A stretch of DNA of 64,000 bases from Mycolicibacterium celeriflavum (GTDB taxonomy: Bacteria; Actinomycetota; Actinomycetes; Mycobacteriales; Mycobacteriaceae), in assembly GCF_010731795.1 (NCBI RefSeq), contig NZ_AP022591.1, positions 1,550,001 through 1,614,000 on the forward strand. Direction: 5' to 3'. This document shows, one piece after another, positions 9,239-17,640 of this stretch. How positions within the stretch are numbered: the stretch's first letter is position 1; the number at the start of each line of letters is the position of its first letter. The position numbers were made by a program, and so were the translations under genes. Under the pieces are notes generated by a model. It did not search any database. It saw only the letters and a list, made by a program, of their open reading frames with translations, and had not been told where the DNA came from.

Positions 9239-9910
9239 ATGACGACGAGCCGCCGCGCTATCGCCGCCCTCGCCCTCACGGCCGCAGCGCTGACCGGATG
9301 CTCCGCCGCGGTGGACGAAAAGACCCCGCCGCGGATAAGCCCCGCTGTCACGCATCGCTGCCAAGAAGCACCGCCGGATATCGTCGCTGCGATAAGTGAG
9401 GCGTTCACCGGCGGGGAGCGACTGGTGAGCGCGCAAGCCGTGTACGCACCCGGCGGGATATACGTCGGCGGGAATATCGACGCCAACGGGCAACGGGTGT
9501 CCTCTGGCGATGTGTGGATTGCCCAACGCGGTCAGGTGTTCGCGCTGTCTAGCGATGCGCGTCGGCGGACTCTGTTTCCGGATGGTCGAGACTTCGCCTC
9601 GGCCGGCGATGAGTACGGCGCAAAGCGGTGCAGGCCTGCGTTGCCAACGACCGCACCCGCTAGGGGGTTCGACATGCAGAAGGCTACGCAACCCGAAAGC
9701 TGGTACGACTACGCCCACTTGCTCACGCCCGAGCAGATCACCGATTTGCAGCGCTGGGACGACGCCATCACGTTGCAACTGCTGTACGGCAGAGGACTGA
9801 ACTACCAATTCCTGTCGCAGTTCCCAGACCCCGAGGACGCGCACCGGCGGCGGATGATCACAGTCGCGCGGGACTGCTACGGCGCGCTCGGGCCGGGGAG
9901 ATTGAACTGA
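9239..9910 (+). CDS. Predicted lipoprotein at the element's left end (lysogenic-conversion candidate)
   Basis: The 223-residue protein starts MTTSRRAIAALALTAAALTG followed by Cys, a textbook lipobox, so it is anchored outside the membrane. Residues 40-130 contain ISEAFTGGERLVSAQAVYAP and GGIYVGGNIDANGQRVSSGD, a beta-rich pattern; the rest is Trp/Tyr-rich (ESWYDYAHLLTPEQITDLQR). It is the only rightward gene in the element, faces the junction, and has a GGAG ribosome site, so it is probably expressed in the integrated state. Phage-borne lipoproteins at this place often block superinfection. I do not recognise the family, and that role is inference. Confidence 0.75.
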   Translation: MTTSRRAIAALALTAAALTGCSAAVDEKTPPRISPAVTHRCQEAPPDIVAAISEAFTGGERLVSAQAVYAPGGIYVGGNIDANGQRVSSGDVWIAQRGQVFALSSDARRRTLFPDGRDFASAGDEYGAKRCRPALPTTAPARGFDMQKATQPESWYDYAHLLTPEQITDLQRWDDAITLQLLYGRGLNYQFLSQFPDPEDAHRRRMITVARDCYGALGPGRLN

Positions 9911-9936
9911 ACTGTACTGGCGACGCCCCATCCCAT

Positions 9937-10935
9937 CTATCGCCCGGATCGGGACGTTTCGTCGGCTCCTATTGTCAGTTGGCGACCTACGCCGATGCGC
10001 CGAATTGATTGCACGGATCGGCTGCGGCGGGGGTGGGTCTTGTCGCCCGGTAGGTATGACTCAATGACTTCGAAGACCACTTCGACCATTAAATCTGGCT
10101 CCGAGAAGAGGTCGGTAATAGCCGCCGCGATTTCGGGATCAAATACCGCAGCCTGGATGATCCGAGCAGAATTCTCGGGTTGGAAATAGAGAGTCGACAG
10201 GGAACGACGGAACCCGTCGATATTCCCGGCCATCGTTTCCTCGGTGCGACTTTCGACTTGAGCATCCAGACCTTGACGAAGCCGAAACGCTCCTTGTGGC
10301 GTAAGGGCTACATCTTCGGCACCGACGTTGCGCTGGCGAATGCTGCCCCTGATATTCCAGCCCGCTTCGTTCGTTGTTTTGGTGGCGCGCTTGAGGCCTC
10401 GCCTCGCTTGGGGCGGCAGGTCCAGTAATTCGGCCACCAGTGGGCTCTCGTCGTCATCGCTGCTCGCGTGCGTAAGAATGGCGACAATAGAACGCAAAGC
10501 GTCTGAATCAACCGATGAGGCTGATATCTCGTCGATTGGCCGGTCCCCTTCGGGGACAGTCGGTGTCGGCGCTCGCAACACAACCCTAACGGAGCCGGGG
10601 CCTACACCCTCTATTAGGAGATGCTCAGAGTATCGGCCTTTGCCGGCTCGGGCTTTAGCCGTTTCCTTTACGGCATCGCTAATACCGCTGACGAATTGAG
10701 CAAAGTACTTGGCGTTGGTAGCGTGGTTTTCTACCCCAGGGCCTTCCAAGTGGAGATCTACCTCCGCCTGGTCCGGACCCGCGATCCGTTCGAAAATGTC
10801 TACCAGCACTGGGTTATCGCCGACGATTCCGGTGCGGATATTCATCCTCGTAAATGCACTTGCGGGCGAATCGTCAAGGGCGCTCTGAAGTGCCCGTGTC
10901 ACCAGACTCGCTAGTTCACCGCTAGGTTCTGTCAC
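9937..10935 (-). CDS. Unknown protein, second gene of a two-gene cassette
   Basis: The 332-residue protein starts at a GTG that overlaps the stop of the preceding gene (GTGA), with GGAGGTGAAG in front. It has no signal peptide or membrane span. An N-terminal part (about 1-130) has alternating strands and helices with LLIEGVGPGSVRVVLRAPTP; a middle charged part includes LLDLPPQARRGLKRATKTT; a C-terminal part has IDGFRRSLSTLYFQPENSA and DLMVEVVFEVIESYLPGDKT. I do not recognise a catalytic motif. The tight coupling to a nucleotidyltransferase-like gene and the cargo position suggest a defence or toxin-antitoxin-like unit. Confidence 0.8.
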   Translation of the reverse strand: MTEPSGELASLVTRALQSALDDSPASAFTRMNIRTGIVGDNPVLVDIFERIAGPDQAEVDLHLEGPGVENHATNAKYFAQFVSGISDAVKETAKARAGKGRYSEHLLIEGVGPGSVRVVLRAPTPTVPEGDRPIDEISASSVDSDALRSIVAILTHASSDDDESPLVAELLDLPPQARRGLKRATKTTNEAGWNIRGSIRQRNVGAEDVALTPQGAFRLRQGLDAQVESRTEETMAGNIDGFRRSLSTLYFQPENSARIIQAAVFDPEIAAAITDLFSEPDLMVEVVFEVIESYLPGDKTHPRRSRSVQSIRRIGVGRQLTIGADETSRSGR

Positions 10936-11456
10936 AGCTTCACCTCCAAAAACCCCTTCCGAGTCGTGTCGGGCAAGAGGTTGCCATCCTCGTCGTTCAC
11001 TAACGACCAGCGGTAAGCCCATACGTCCGAAAGGGTCGGATCGTCGGAGATTATGAATCCGTCGATTAAACCGGCCATTGGTTGTATGCGCCCGATTCGT
11101 CCACCGCCCGTGGAGGGGTCGGACACAATGACCCCTTGGAGCGTGATGTAGGTCCAGACGCTAGGATTCGAACACACGTTCGGATAGTGCGCCTGGGGTA
11201 CGACAACTACGACGTCCGCATCTTTCGGCGCGGCCCAGCTCTTGTGTGTTATAAACCCTCCATTTACCCATAATGCCAGGCCAGGGCACAGATTGGCCAC
11301 GATTTTGGCATACAGCGTCAACGCTTCGAAGATGACTTCACGGTCATCGCGGAACGGAGCATTCTCAACAAATGCTTCGTAGACCTGCTCAAAGGTCGCC
11401 TGATGCCGTCCTACTGGCAAAGTCGCGTACCGTCCACCGGTCGGTGGAATCGCCAC
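10932..11456 (-). CDS. Nucleotidyltransferase-like protein, first gene of a two-gene cassette
   Basis: The 174-residue protein has ALWVNGGFITHKSWAAP followed by KDADVVVVVP, which fits the G-G/S...DxD pattern of minimal polymerase-beta-like nucleotidyltransferases and is like what I remember of the DUF6932 group. I chose the GTG at 11456 because GGGGAGG lies at the right distance; a GTG at 11471 would overlap that site. The stop overlaps the start of the next gene by four bases, indicating translational coupling. The base composition is less GC-rich than the capsid genes. Function is not established; the nucleotidyltransferase fold is inference. Confidence 0.8.
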   Translation of the reverse strand: MAIPPTGGRYATLPVGRHQATFEQVYEAFVENAPFRDDREVIFEALTLYAKIVANLCPGLALWVNGGFITHKSWAAPKDADVVVVVPQAHYPNVCSNPSVWTYITLQGVIVSDPSTGGGRIGRIQPMAGLIDGFIISDDPTLSDVWAYRWSLVNDEDGNLLPDTTRKGFLEVKL

Positions 11457-11615
11457 TTGGTTCCTCCCCACGGCTCGGTACGTCGCCCCCCGGCGTCGCT
11501 TTCAGCGATCAGCCAGATAGTAGATGCACGCCGGTATGCCTCGCCCCCGCGTTGACCAAGTTGCAAACCGTCCGTTATCGCACCGGCGCACAAGTCGGCG
11601 TTGGTCGTTCGAACC
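11457..11615. other. Gap between connector gene and two-gene cassette
   Basis: These 159 bases separate the end of the leftward structural operon from the cassette and probably contain the cassette promoter. I see no convincing reading frame and no strong hairpin. A TTCGAACC near 11611 looks like a tRNA T-loop but has no matching stems. Confidence 0.4.
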
Positions 11616-12242
11616 TCACACCGCGGCCCAAAGCCGCCGATACCCCGCGATAGTGGTCAGCACGTCGGGGTCCAAATCCTGGATCGCACTTGCGGCCCAA
11701 GCCATGCTGACGTCATCGACTTGCTTGCTAGTCAGCGTTCCGCCGATCCCGTTGCGGCGGTCGTAAAACCGCGCAGCCTGAACCAAAGTGGCGTAGCGGA
11801 TGGCGCTTGGAATCGCCGACCATCCCCACCGTGCCGACACCCGCACGCCGTTCCGCAAACCGTTGGGCTTCACCGCAGATGACGGCAGAACCTCTATCCG
11901 AGTCCACGGCCGGCCGATAGCGGCGGCGTTGATCGGGGTGAGCTTGTAGGCGGTGATCGCGGCTTCAGGGGTGCCGTCCCGGTCGACCTCGATGACGAGT
12001 GCGTCATCGCTCATCAGATCGTCAATGTCGATCAGCCATCGGTCCCGGTAGAACTCGGGGGTGTACCAACGAGTTTCGTTGCTGGCCACCTGACCGAAAC
12101 ATCGCCCGGTCGCCTTGTCGATGGCGCGGGAAGCGGCCTCGACAGCGAGGGTCAATTCAGCCTCGTTCTCGACCGGGTCGATAGATTCCGAATGCCACGC
12201 GGCGAGTTCGTCGGCGGTGACATATTGCGGTGCCCATGCCAT
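11616..12242 (-). CDS. Phage head-tail connector / adaptor protein (HK97 gp6-like)
   Basis: The 208-residue protein starts MAWAPQYVTADELAAWHSE and is mainly helical at the N terminus (LTLAVEAASRAIDKATGRCFG, the typical adaptor helix pair), then a beta-domain (DDALVIEVDRDGTPE) and a C-terminal helix with AIRYATLVQAARFYDRRNG. This is the pattern of adaptor proteins that form the ring below the portal. It is the last gene of the head module, directly after the capsid gene, as in HK97-type phages. Confidence 0.8.
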   Translation of the reverse strand: MAWAPQYVTADELAAWHSESIDPVENEAELTLAVEAASRAIDKATGRCFGQVASNETRWYTPEFYRDRWLIDIDDLMSDDALVIEVDRDGTPEAAITAYKLTPINAAAIGRPWTRIEVLPSSAVKPNGLRNGVRVSARWGWSAIPSAIRYATLVQAARFYDRRNGIGGTLTSKQVDDVSMAWAASAIQDLDPDVLTTIAGYRRLWAAV

Positions 12243-12251
12243 AACTGCCCC

Positions 12252-12404
12252 TTAGCTTTTGACTCTGGTGCGCCTCTTCGGCGCAGGCTTTGCGGGCGGG
12301 TCGACCTGTCCGGCCCGCGCGGCGATTTCCGCGCGGACCTCGGACAGTTCGGTGACCAGCTCAGCCTCGCGCGCGGCGAGTTGTGCAATGGTCCTGGTGG
12401 GCAT
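12252..12404 (-). CDS. Small hypothetical protein in the head module
   Basis: This 50-residue reading frame starts MPTRTIAQLAAREAELVTEL three bases after the capsid stop and ends 9 bases before the adaptor start. It consists of one amphipathic helix (about 5-32) and a basic tail ending PKPAPKRRTRVKS. A short charged protein in this place is common in HK97-like modules. It could be a head decoration or assembly factor; function unknown. Confidence 0.7.
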   Translation of the reverse strand: MPTRTIAQLAAREAELVTELSEVRAEIAARAGQVDPPAKPAPKRRTRVKS

Positions 12405-12407
12405 CCT

Positions 12408-13601
12408 TTACGCCACGTCCTCCGTTGCCAGCACCACGTACGCCTTCCGGTTCTGGATATTGCCGTCCGCGCGTTCCCAGGCCACGTACTCGACCTGGCC
12501 GTTATTCATGCGCGTGTACGGGTTCACCACCACCGTCAGCGGAGCAACCCGGCGAATCACGTAGGCTTCCCGAAGGTCGCCCAGCACAGTGAAATTGGCG
12601 GAATCGCCAGCCGGACTCGGGAACGACTGATCCAGCACCACGGGGTAGCCCAGCAGGGTCTTCTGCGGCGCCTGACCGGCGCCCGATGCGGCCTGATCGA
12701 AGATCAACGGACGGCCGTTGTCGTCTACCAGCTTGCGTACCGCGGTCCACGTTGCTTTGTTGAACACCCATTTCGCGTTCTGCTCGTAGGCCGGATCAAG
12801 TTTGGCTTCCAGGTCCAGCAGATCGGCATAGGTGATGGTGGTCGTGGTGGCCAGTTCGTGGTCGTGAGTCAGACCGGCGTGGCAGATACCGAAGGGCAAT
12901 GTAGTTCCGGTGCCGATGGCCCAGTCGCTTGCCTGCTTGCGCATGATGCGCTCACCGAGCTTGCGCGCCACAAGGCCCTGAATGTCGAACTCGGCATCCT
13001 GCAACAGTTCAACGCTCACCCGCAGCGGAGTGGTCGTGCCCGCGCCAGAGCTGGTGTACTTGAACGCGCCAAGGTTCACCGTTCCGAACGTCAGATCGGC
13101 ACCATCGGCGAATGCGGCCTCTTCCGCGGTGATGCTGCCACTGTTGGCCGTATCATCGAGAGTCGGATACTCGATGGCGCCGCCCTTTTCGGTGGTGAAG
13201 GTGTCGACCTCGTTGGCCAAGCCGCCGAATGCCTTCTGGACCTCGACCAGCTTTTGGCGGAAGCCGGGGCTGACCAGATAGCCGCCCTCGGAGTCGGTGC
13301 CGACTTGCTGCGCGCGAAGCTCCTGAATGTCCTGATTGGCCCTGCCGGTGCGCAGGTAGCTTTCAAAGGCGCGGTCCAGGGTGTCATCCTGCTTGACGGT
13401 AGCCACGTTGACAGCGGCAGCAACAGAGGCGTTCGGGGCCATATATGCCGACTGGCGGGCGCGAAGCTCCTGAGTCTTCTGGGCGGCCTTCAGTTGGCCT
13501 TCCAGTTCCTCGTAGCTCTGGACCTCGTCGTCTGTCAGCGAACGGGTTTCGCCTGCGTCGGCGATTTCCTGAAGCTTCGCCAAAATCTCTTCGATAGACA
13601 A
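12408..13601 (-). CDS. Major capsid protein, HK97 fold
   Basis: The 397-residue protein has an N-terminal coiled-coil delta domain (about 1-100; LAKLQEIADAGETRSLTDDE, EELEGQLKAAQKTQELRARQ) that serves as internal scaffold and is removed by the protease. The HK97 core follows, with GGYLVSPGFRQKLVEVQKAF, GGAIEYPTLDD, TPLRVSVELLQDAEFDIQ and AYVIRRVAPLTVVVNPYTRM. It starts at TTG immediately after the protease stop, with AAAGG upstream. Its size and neighbours are standard for a cos-type siphophage head. Confidence 0.95.
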   Translation of the reverse strand: MSIEEILAKLQEIADAGETRSLTDDEVQSYEELEGQLKAAQKTQELRARQSAYMAPNASVAAAVNVATVKQDDTLDRAFESYLRTGRANQDIQELRAQQVGTDSEGGYLVSPGFRQKLVEVQKAFGGLANEVDTFTTEKGGAIEYPTLDDTANSGSITAEEAAFADGADLTFGTVNLGAFKYTSSGAGTTTPLRVSVELLQDAEFDIQGLVARKLGERIMRKQASDWAIGTGTTLPFGICHAGLTHDHELATTTTITYADLLDLEAKLDPAYEQNAKWVFNKATWTAVRKLVDDNGRPLIFDQAASGAGQAPQKTLLGYPVVLDQSFPSPAGDSANFTVLGDLREAYVIRRVAPLTVVVNPYTRMNNGQVEYVAWERADGNIQNRKAYVVLATEDVA

Positions 13602-14162
13602 TTAGTGAGTTACCTTTCGGTGAGCCCGCGCCTTTGCACGGATGATTTGGGTTTGGCCGTTGGGTCTGGCCGGGATATCGCTCAGAGAGCGGAGTTGTAC
13701 TGATGTGCCCGCATAGGCGGGCTGGCTGACCGGACTTACCTCGATCAAGCGAGCCACGCTGGTGTGGGTACGTAGTTCGCGCCCGTCTGGTGTGTGGCCC
13801 CAGTCCTCTTGTCCCGCGATGAATCCGAAGGACATGCCGGTGAGGTCACCGCGCTTGACTAGCTCGCGTAGGTCCCTGCCGTCGCTGGTGTCGGGGATAT
13901 CCAACTCGAAATGGAGTCCCGTGCTGTCGGTGCTCAGTCGGAGCGTGCCCGACGATTGGCGACCCAGCAGCCGTGCCGAGTCGTGCTGATAGAACGAACG
14001 CACATCGGTTGCCGGATCGGCTAGCGTGGCGTCGAACGCGGTGGTCGCCAGCGTTTCTAGGTAGCTGCCGAAGTCGGCGTATTGGCTGAACACCGCCGCC
14101 CGGCCGGTGAGTTTGTCGCCGGTGATTTCGGATCGGAGTTCGACATTGAAGTGGCTAAGCAT
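13602..14162 (-). CDS. HK97-type prohead protease (peptidase family U35)
   Basis: The 186-residue serine protease matures the prohead by cutting scaffold domains. It has LTGRAAVFSQYADFGSYLET at the N terminus, the His region FYQHDSARLLGR and the Ser region RGDLTGMSFGFIAGQ, the two catalytic neighbourhoods of the family, and ends with the typical VSPVSQPAYAGTSVQLRS. Its start overlaps the portal stop by 8 bases and its stop abuts the capsid start. Confidence 0.94.
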   Translation of the reverse strand: MLSHFNVELRSEITGDKLTGRAAVFSQYADFGSYLETLATTAFDATLADPATDVRSFYQHDSARLLGRQSSGTLRLSTDSTGLHFELDIPDTSDGRDLRELVKRGDLTGMSFGFIAGQEDWGHTPDGRELRTHTSVARLIEVSPVSQPAYAGTSVQLRSLSDIPARPNGQTQIIRAKARAHRKVTH

Positions 14163-15333
14163 CGTCGCCCTCGGGTAGCTCTTGTGAGACTTGCGGCATC
14201 GCCGGCCGATTCAATATCTGGCGAGCCTCGTCAACGGTGAGGATCGGTTGGTTGCCGGTCTGCTTCATCAGCAGCTCAATCTCTTGGTCGGGCGTTCCTG
14301 CGAACAGTTGCCGAAAATCGAACTCGACCTTGCGGCTGCCGTCGAACAATCGGGATAGCCTCGCCTCGATGCGCGAGGTCCATTGCTGTAGAGTGAATTT
14401 CTGAAACGCCAAAGTTTGTTCTGTAATTCCACTTCCCCAGCTCGTGGAGCGCTCCACGTCGCCGATAAGGTGTGGGGGCACTCCGAACCATCTCGCTACT
14501 TCGGAGGTGGAGAATTTTCTACTTTCCAAAAATTGGGCATTGACCGGGTCCACCGACCATTGGGACACGTTGAGCGCCTTGGAAAAGACCGCCATCGATC
14601 CGGCGTTGCGTTCGCCACCGACAACGCGGTCCAGGGTGTCGCGCACTACCTCGGCCTCGTCGGAAGTGAGGTCTTCGGTCGGTGTGACAATCGCGCTCAT
14701 CAGCGCGCCGTTGTGGAATAGCCTTCCGGCCGAACGCTCCCCGGCGATGGCGGTGCCAAGGGATTGGCGGGCAATGGATATCGGCGAAACGCCGCGTACT
14801 CCGTCCAGGCTCAGCCCGGGGATATGCAGAATCTCGCGGTCGGTGAGTTCCTTGGACGTGCCGTTTTCCAGTTGGACGCGGTAGACCTTGCGGCCGTTCT
14901 TTATGTCGATACCGACACACTGCGACGGTAGCGGCTGTAGAGAGTGCAACACGCCAGCGCCGTTGAACACCTTCAGCGCGTGGAAGTTTCCTCGGAGCAG
15001 CAGCGCCACCATCAGGCCCTCGATGAACTCGTGGGCGGTCGGCCCATCGGGGCCGGCAGGGTTGTCCAGCCACGAACTGACGCGCCGTGTGGTGCCGTCA
15101 GCGTCGGTGTGGACGGTGCGCAGCGGCAGGGTGGCGATAGTCCCGCTGAGCAGTTGAACGCATCGGTAGACGGCTGATAGCCCCATAGCGGATTGCTCAG
15201 TGACGCTGACGCCGGAAAGGGCTGGCCCGCCGCCGAACAAGTGGGCGGCGAAGGGATCGGCGATGCTCCAATCGCGCGTTTCGGGCGGTTCGTACGGTTC
15301 TGGGATTCGGAATAATCGGGAAAGGAAAGACAA
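14155..15333 (-). CDS. Phage portal protein, HK97 family
   Basis: The 392-residue protein forms the twelve-fold DNA gate at one vertex of the head. Family marks are AVYRCVQLLSGTIATLPLRT, HSLQPLPSQCVGIDI, EILHIPGLSLDGVRGVSPIS, the wing and clip segments and AEVVRDTLDRVVGGERNAGS, then VPPHLIGDVERSTSWGSGIT, a near-universal HK97-portal motif. It starts at TTG directly after the terminase stop codon, so terminase and portal are translated together. Confidence 0.95.
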   Translation of the reverse strand: MSFLSRLFRIPEPYEPPETRDWSIADPFAAHLFGGGPALSGVSVTEQSAMGLSAVYRCVQLLSGTIATLPLRTVHTDADGTTRRVSSWLDNPAGPDGPTAHEFIEGLMVALLLRGNFHALKVFNGAGVLHSLQPLPSQCVGIDIKNGRKVYRVQLENGTSKELTDREILHIPGLSLDGVRGVSPISIARQSLGTAIAGERSAGRLFHNGALMSAIVTPTEDLTSDEAEVVRDTLDRVVGGERNAGSMAVFSKALNVSQWSVDPVNAQFLESRKFSTSEVARWFGVPPHLIGDVERSTSWGSGITEQTLAFQKFTLQQWTSRIEARLSRLFDGSRKVEFDFRQLFAGTPDQEIELLMKQTGNQPILTVDEARQILNRPAMPQVSQELPEGDDA

Positions 15334-16818
15334 CTAGCGGACTCCTGCGATGAGGGCAACAAGGGGGTGACGTTTCGGTGCCGGATGCGAAGCGCGGTCA
15401 AAGCACATCGCCAGCGCGGCGGCGGCGTCGATCTTGCCGCGGGATTTGTTCTTAGCCAGCAGAAAACCCCGCTCGTTATAGCGGGGTATCGCGTTTAAGA
15501 CTTGGCGGGTGTACAGCTCGTCACCGTCATGGGAGACGGTGCCCGTAACGATGGCCTCGTACAAGGCGACGTAAGCCGGCGACATCCGCTCCAACGACTG
15601 GGGAAACTCCACCATCGGCATCCCTTCATCGGCGAGCATCTGGCCCGGTATTTCAAACAGCCGCGGGTCATAGGCGCACTCCTGGAGGTCGTACTGGCTG
15701 TCCAGTTCGCGGAGGAATTGCATCACCGACGACAGGTCTATGGTTTCGGCTTTGGTCGGTGTCCAGATTCTCGCGGTGGTGTGGAACTTCCCATCGGGGC
15801 GGTGCTGGCCGTAGACAACGGCGGTGGTATCTCGTTTGATGCCCACGTCGATGCCGACCCAAGTGGGTGCCTTGGGCTTGGGCTGGTAGTCGCTCTTCAG
15901 GGCGCCCCAGATGGTGCGCCCGTCCGGCCCTAGCCATGAGTCAACGCCGTCGACCCAACGCCCAAGGTGGAAGATTTCAAAGTGCGACAGCGGTGAGGTC
16001 TCGATGGCCACCCGTAGCGCGTCGATGGACTGATACCCGGCGTCCAACGCGGGGCACGCATGACGCCACGTCTTCTCGTCGTAGGGGTCCATCTCGTCGG
16101 GAGCGGAATACTCGGTGAACGAAAACCCCGGCGGGCGCCTACCGTCCAGCCAGGCGCTCCGCAGATGCCATAGTGCGTTTTCGCGGTCCAGTCCCGGCGT
16201 ACCAATGGCAACGATCACCGAGCGCGACCGTTTACCCGACGCCAAGACCATTGACGACCACGACTCGACCGGCTGGAAACCGATTTCATCGACCACTGCT
16301 ACCGGGCCGGGGTCCAACCCCTGCAACCCATCGGGATCATTCGCGACCGGGAAGCAGACCCCGCCGCTGTATCCGACGACGAACCGGCTATCACCGATGG
16401 CGGTGTAGCGGATCGAACGGTTGGCTAGCTCCGGTTCGGCGTTGATCATCGCCACCGCCACGTCGTAGACCGAGCGCTTAGCCTGCCCGACAGTCGTGGC
16501 CATCACCGGCACCTGTGGCGCGCCGTCCTCGTAGCGGTCGAACGTCGCCCACACCGCCAGCGCCGCGAGAAGAGTTGATTTCCCCTGCCCGCGCGGGCAT
16601 TGCAGGACGGCCTGCCGAACGACGGGCGAGAGGATTTCGGCTATCCAATCCTTCTGAAACCGGGCCAGCTTGAGCGGCTTACCGTGGCCGTGCCCCTTCG
16701 GGCTTCTGCAGTAGGTCTGGATGAACCGGATGGCCCGCTGTGCGGTGTCCTTCTCACGCCAGCGATACCAAGGCGGCTCGGAGAGGTCTTCGAACCTACT
16801 TCGGGCATTGCCGTTCAT
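15334..16818 (-). CDS. Terminase large subunit
   Basis: The 494-residue packaging motor has an ATPase domain with Walker A PRGQGKST (about residue 95) and Walker B GPVAVVDEIGF, and a C-terminal RNase-H-like nuclease domain beginning WVGIDVGIKRDTTAVVYG with a further acidic cluster in LQECAYDPRLFEIPGQ and KIDAAAALAMCFDRA. It is full length for HK97-like TerL. The unusual point is that no small terminase gene precedes it. The upstream neighbours are gp10-like and HNH genes. Confidence 0.95.
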   Translation of the reverse strand: MNGNARSRFEDLSEPPWYRWREKDTAQRAIRFIQTYCRSPKGHGHGKPLKLARFQKDWIAEILSPVVRQAVLQCPRGQGKSTLLAALAVWATFDRYEDGAPQVPVMATTVGQAKRSVYDVAVAMINAEPELANRSIRYTAIGDSRFVVGYSGGVCFPVANDPDGLQGLDPGPVAVVDEIGFQPVESWSSMVLASGKRSRSVIVAIGTPGLDRENALWHLRSAWLDGRRPPGFSFTEYSAPDEMDPYDEKTWRHACPALDAGYQSIDALRVAIETSPLSHFEIFHLGRWVDGVDSWLGPDGRTIWGALKSDYQPKPKAPTWVGIDVGIKRDTTAVVYGQHRPDGKFHTTARIWTPTKAETIDLSSVMQFLRELDSQYDLQECAYDPRLFEIPGQMLADEGMPMVEFPQSLERMSPAYVALYEAIVTGTVSHDGDELYTRQVLNAIPRYNERGFLLAKNKSRGKIDAAAALAMCFDRASHPAPKRHPLVALIAGVR

Positions 16819-17020
16819 TGACCTCCCTTCCGAGGCGTTGCGTTACATCCGCGACCTGCGCGTTTGCTGGCTACGTACGATGTTGTTGCACGCGCGAAAC
16901 GCCCGCCTACCAGCGGGTTTGCTGTGGAAGTCGGGTTTCGTTATAAGCGTGCGAGACGCCCGAAGGGTCGGCGAGAGGCGGCAGGTTGCGAACTTTTAGC
17001 CCTCTGACCTGAGGCCATGC
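16819..17020. other. Non-coding gap upstream of the terminase gene
   Basis: This 202-base gap would normally hold the small terminase gene or a cos site, but it is too short for the former. It contains CCCGC-CTACCA-GCGGG at 16902-16917 with T-rich sequence on either side, which could be a weak minus-strand terminator, and clustered GCG-rich repeats. A cos site here is possible but cannot be shown by eye. Confidence 0.35.
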
Positions 17021-17356
17021 CTACTCGCCGGTTCCGCCGTACCGGAATGCGGTGCGCAGGAACGGCGCGTGCGCGGGGGTATCGCCCGTGCCGTGCTCGA
17101 TAAATGGCGCGGCAGGGTCATCGCTGTACACCTCGCCAACCTGAACGCCGCTGCCTTTGTCGATGCCGTTGAGCCGGCCGCTCTTGCGAGCCTTGATCGA
17201 ATTGCGAAACTTGCCAGTATCAACAGGGGCGAGGGAGCGCACGGTCTCGGCTACTTCCTCGACGAACTCATCAAGCTCACTGCGAACGGCGCTGCTGCTC
17301 TTGGCCTCTTCGGCGATGGCCTTCTCAATCTCGCGTGGGTCGATGCTCACCTTCAT
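17021..17356 (-). CDS. HK97 gp10-like head-tail (tail completion) protein
   Basis: The 111-residue protein starts MKVSIDPREIEKAIAEEAKS at an ATG overlapping the HNH stop (ATGA). It has the helix VRSELDEFVEEVAETVRSLA, then PVDTGKFRNSIKARKSG and FIEHGTGDTPAHAPFLRTAF, the classic 'DTGxL/F..S' and 'E.GT...APFLRPA' pattern of HK97 gp10 / minor tail completion proteins. It normally lies between adaptor and tail tube genes. Here it is upstream of terminase, which points to module rearrangement. Confidence 0.85.
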   Translation of the reverse strand: MKVSIDPREIEKAIAEEAKSSSAVRSELDEFVEEVAETVRSLAPVDTGKFRNSIKARKSGRLNGIDKGSGVQVGEVYSDDPAAPFIEHGTGDTPAHAPFLRTAFRYGGTGE

Positions 17357-17640
17357 TGGGGTCGCCCGCCTTTCGCTGAGTTGCAGAAGATGCACGCAGG
17401 CGCCAAGTTCGCTCGGGCGTGGTTGCGGGCATCCCCGTCAAGGTGGTCATACGACGTAGCCACACCCGTGCACTTCGGCGATATGCGCAACGTGCACCCA
17501 CCCCGCGGTTTCGGTAGAGCGCGGTAGCTCGGATGCTCGTACCTCTGTGCGCGCCAAGTGCGTTCACATCCACGGCACCGCGAGCCACCAGGGCGGGCCA
17601 TCCGCGGGCAGTCGAGGCACGGGCGTGGGGGCTGCCTCAT
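17353..17640 (-). CDS. HNH endonuclease
   Basis: The 95-residue protein begins with a CxxC-type zinc knuckle (CLDCPRM..., CRGCERTW) and has the HNH core SYDHLDGDARNHARANLAPA followed by CIFCNSAKGGR, so the fold is held by a second Cys pair. In HK97-type phages and in capsid-forming satellites an HNH protein works with the terminase in cos cleavage. Both ends overlap neighbours by four bases (ATGA at 17637 and 17353), so it sits in one tight translation unit between tape measure and gp10-like genes. Confidence 0.92.
   Translation of the reverse strand: MRQPPRPCLDCPRMARPGGSRCRGCERTWRAQRYEHPSYRALPKPRGGCTLRISPKCTGVATSYDHLDGDARNHARANLAPACIFCNSAKGGRPQ

Noticed and set aside
11590..11630. TTCGAACC resembling a tRNA T-loop
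   Set aside because: The flanking bases do not pair, there is no acceptor stem, and part of it encodes the end of the connector protein.
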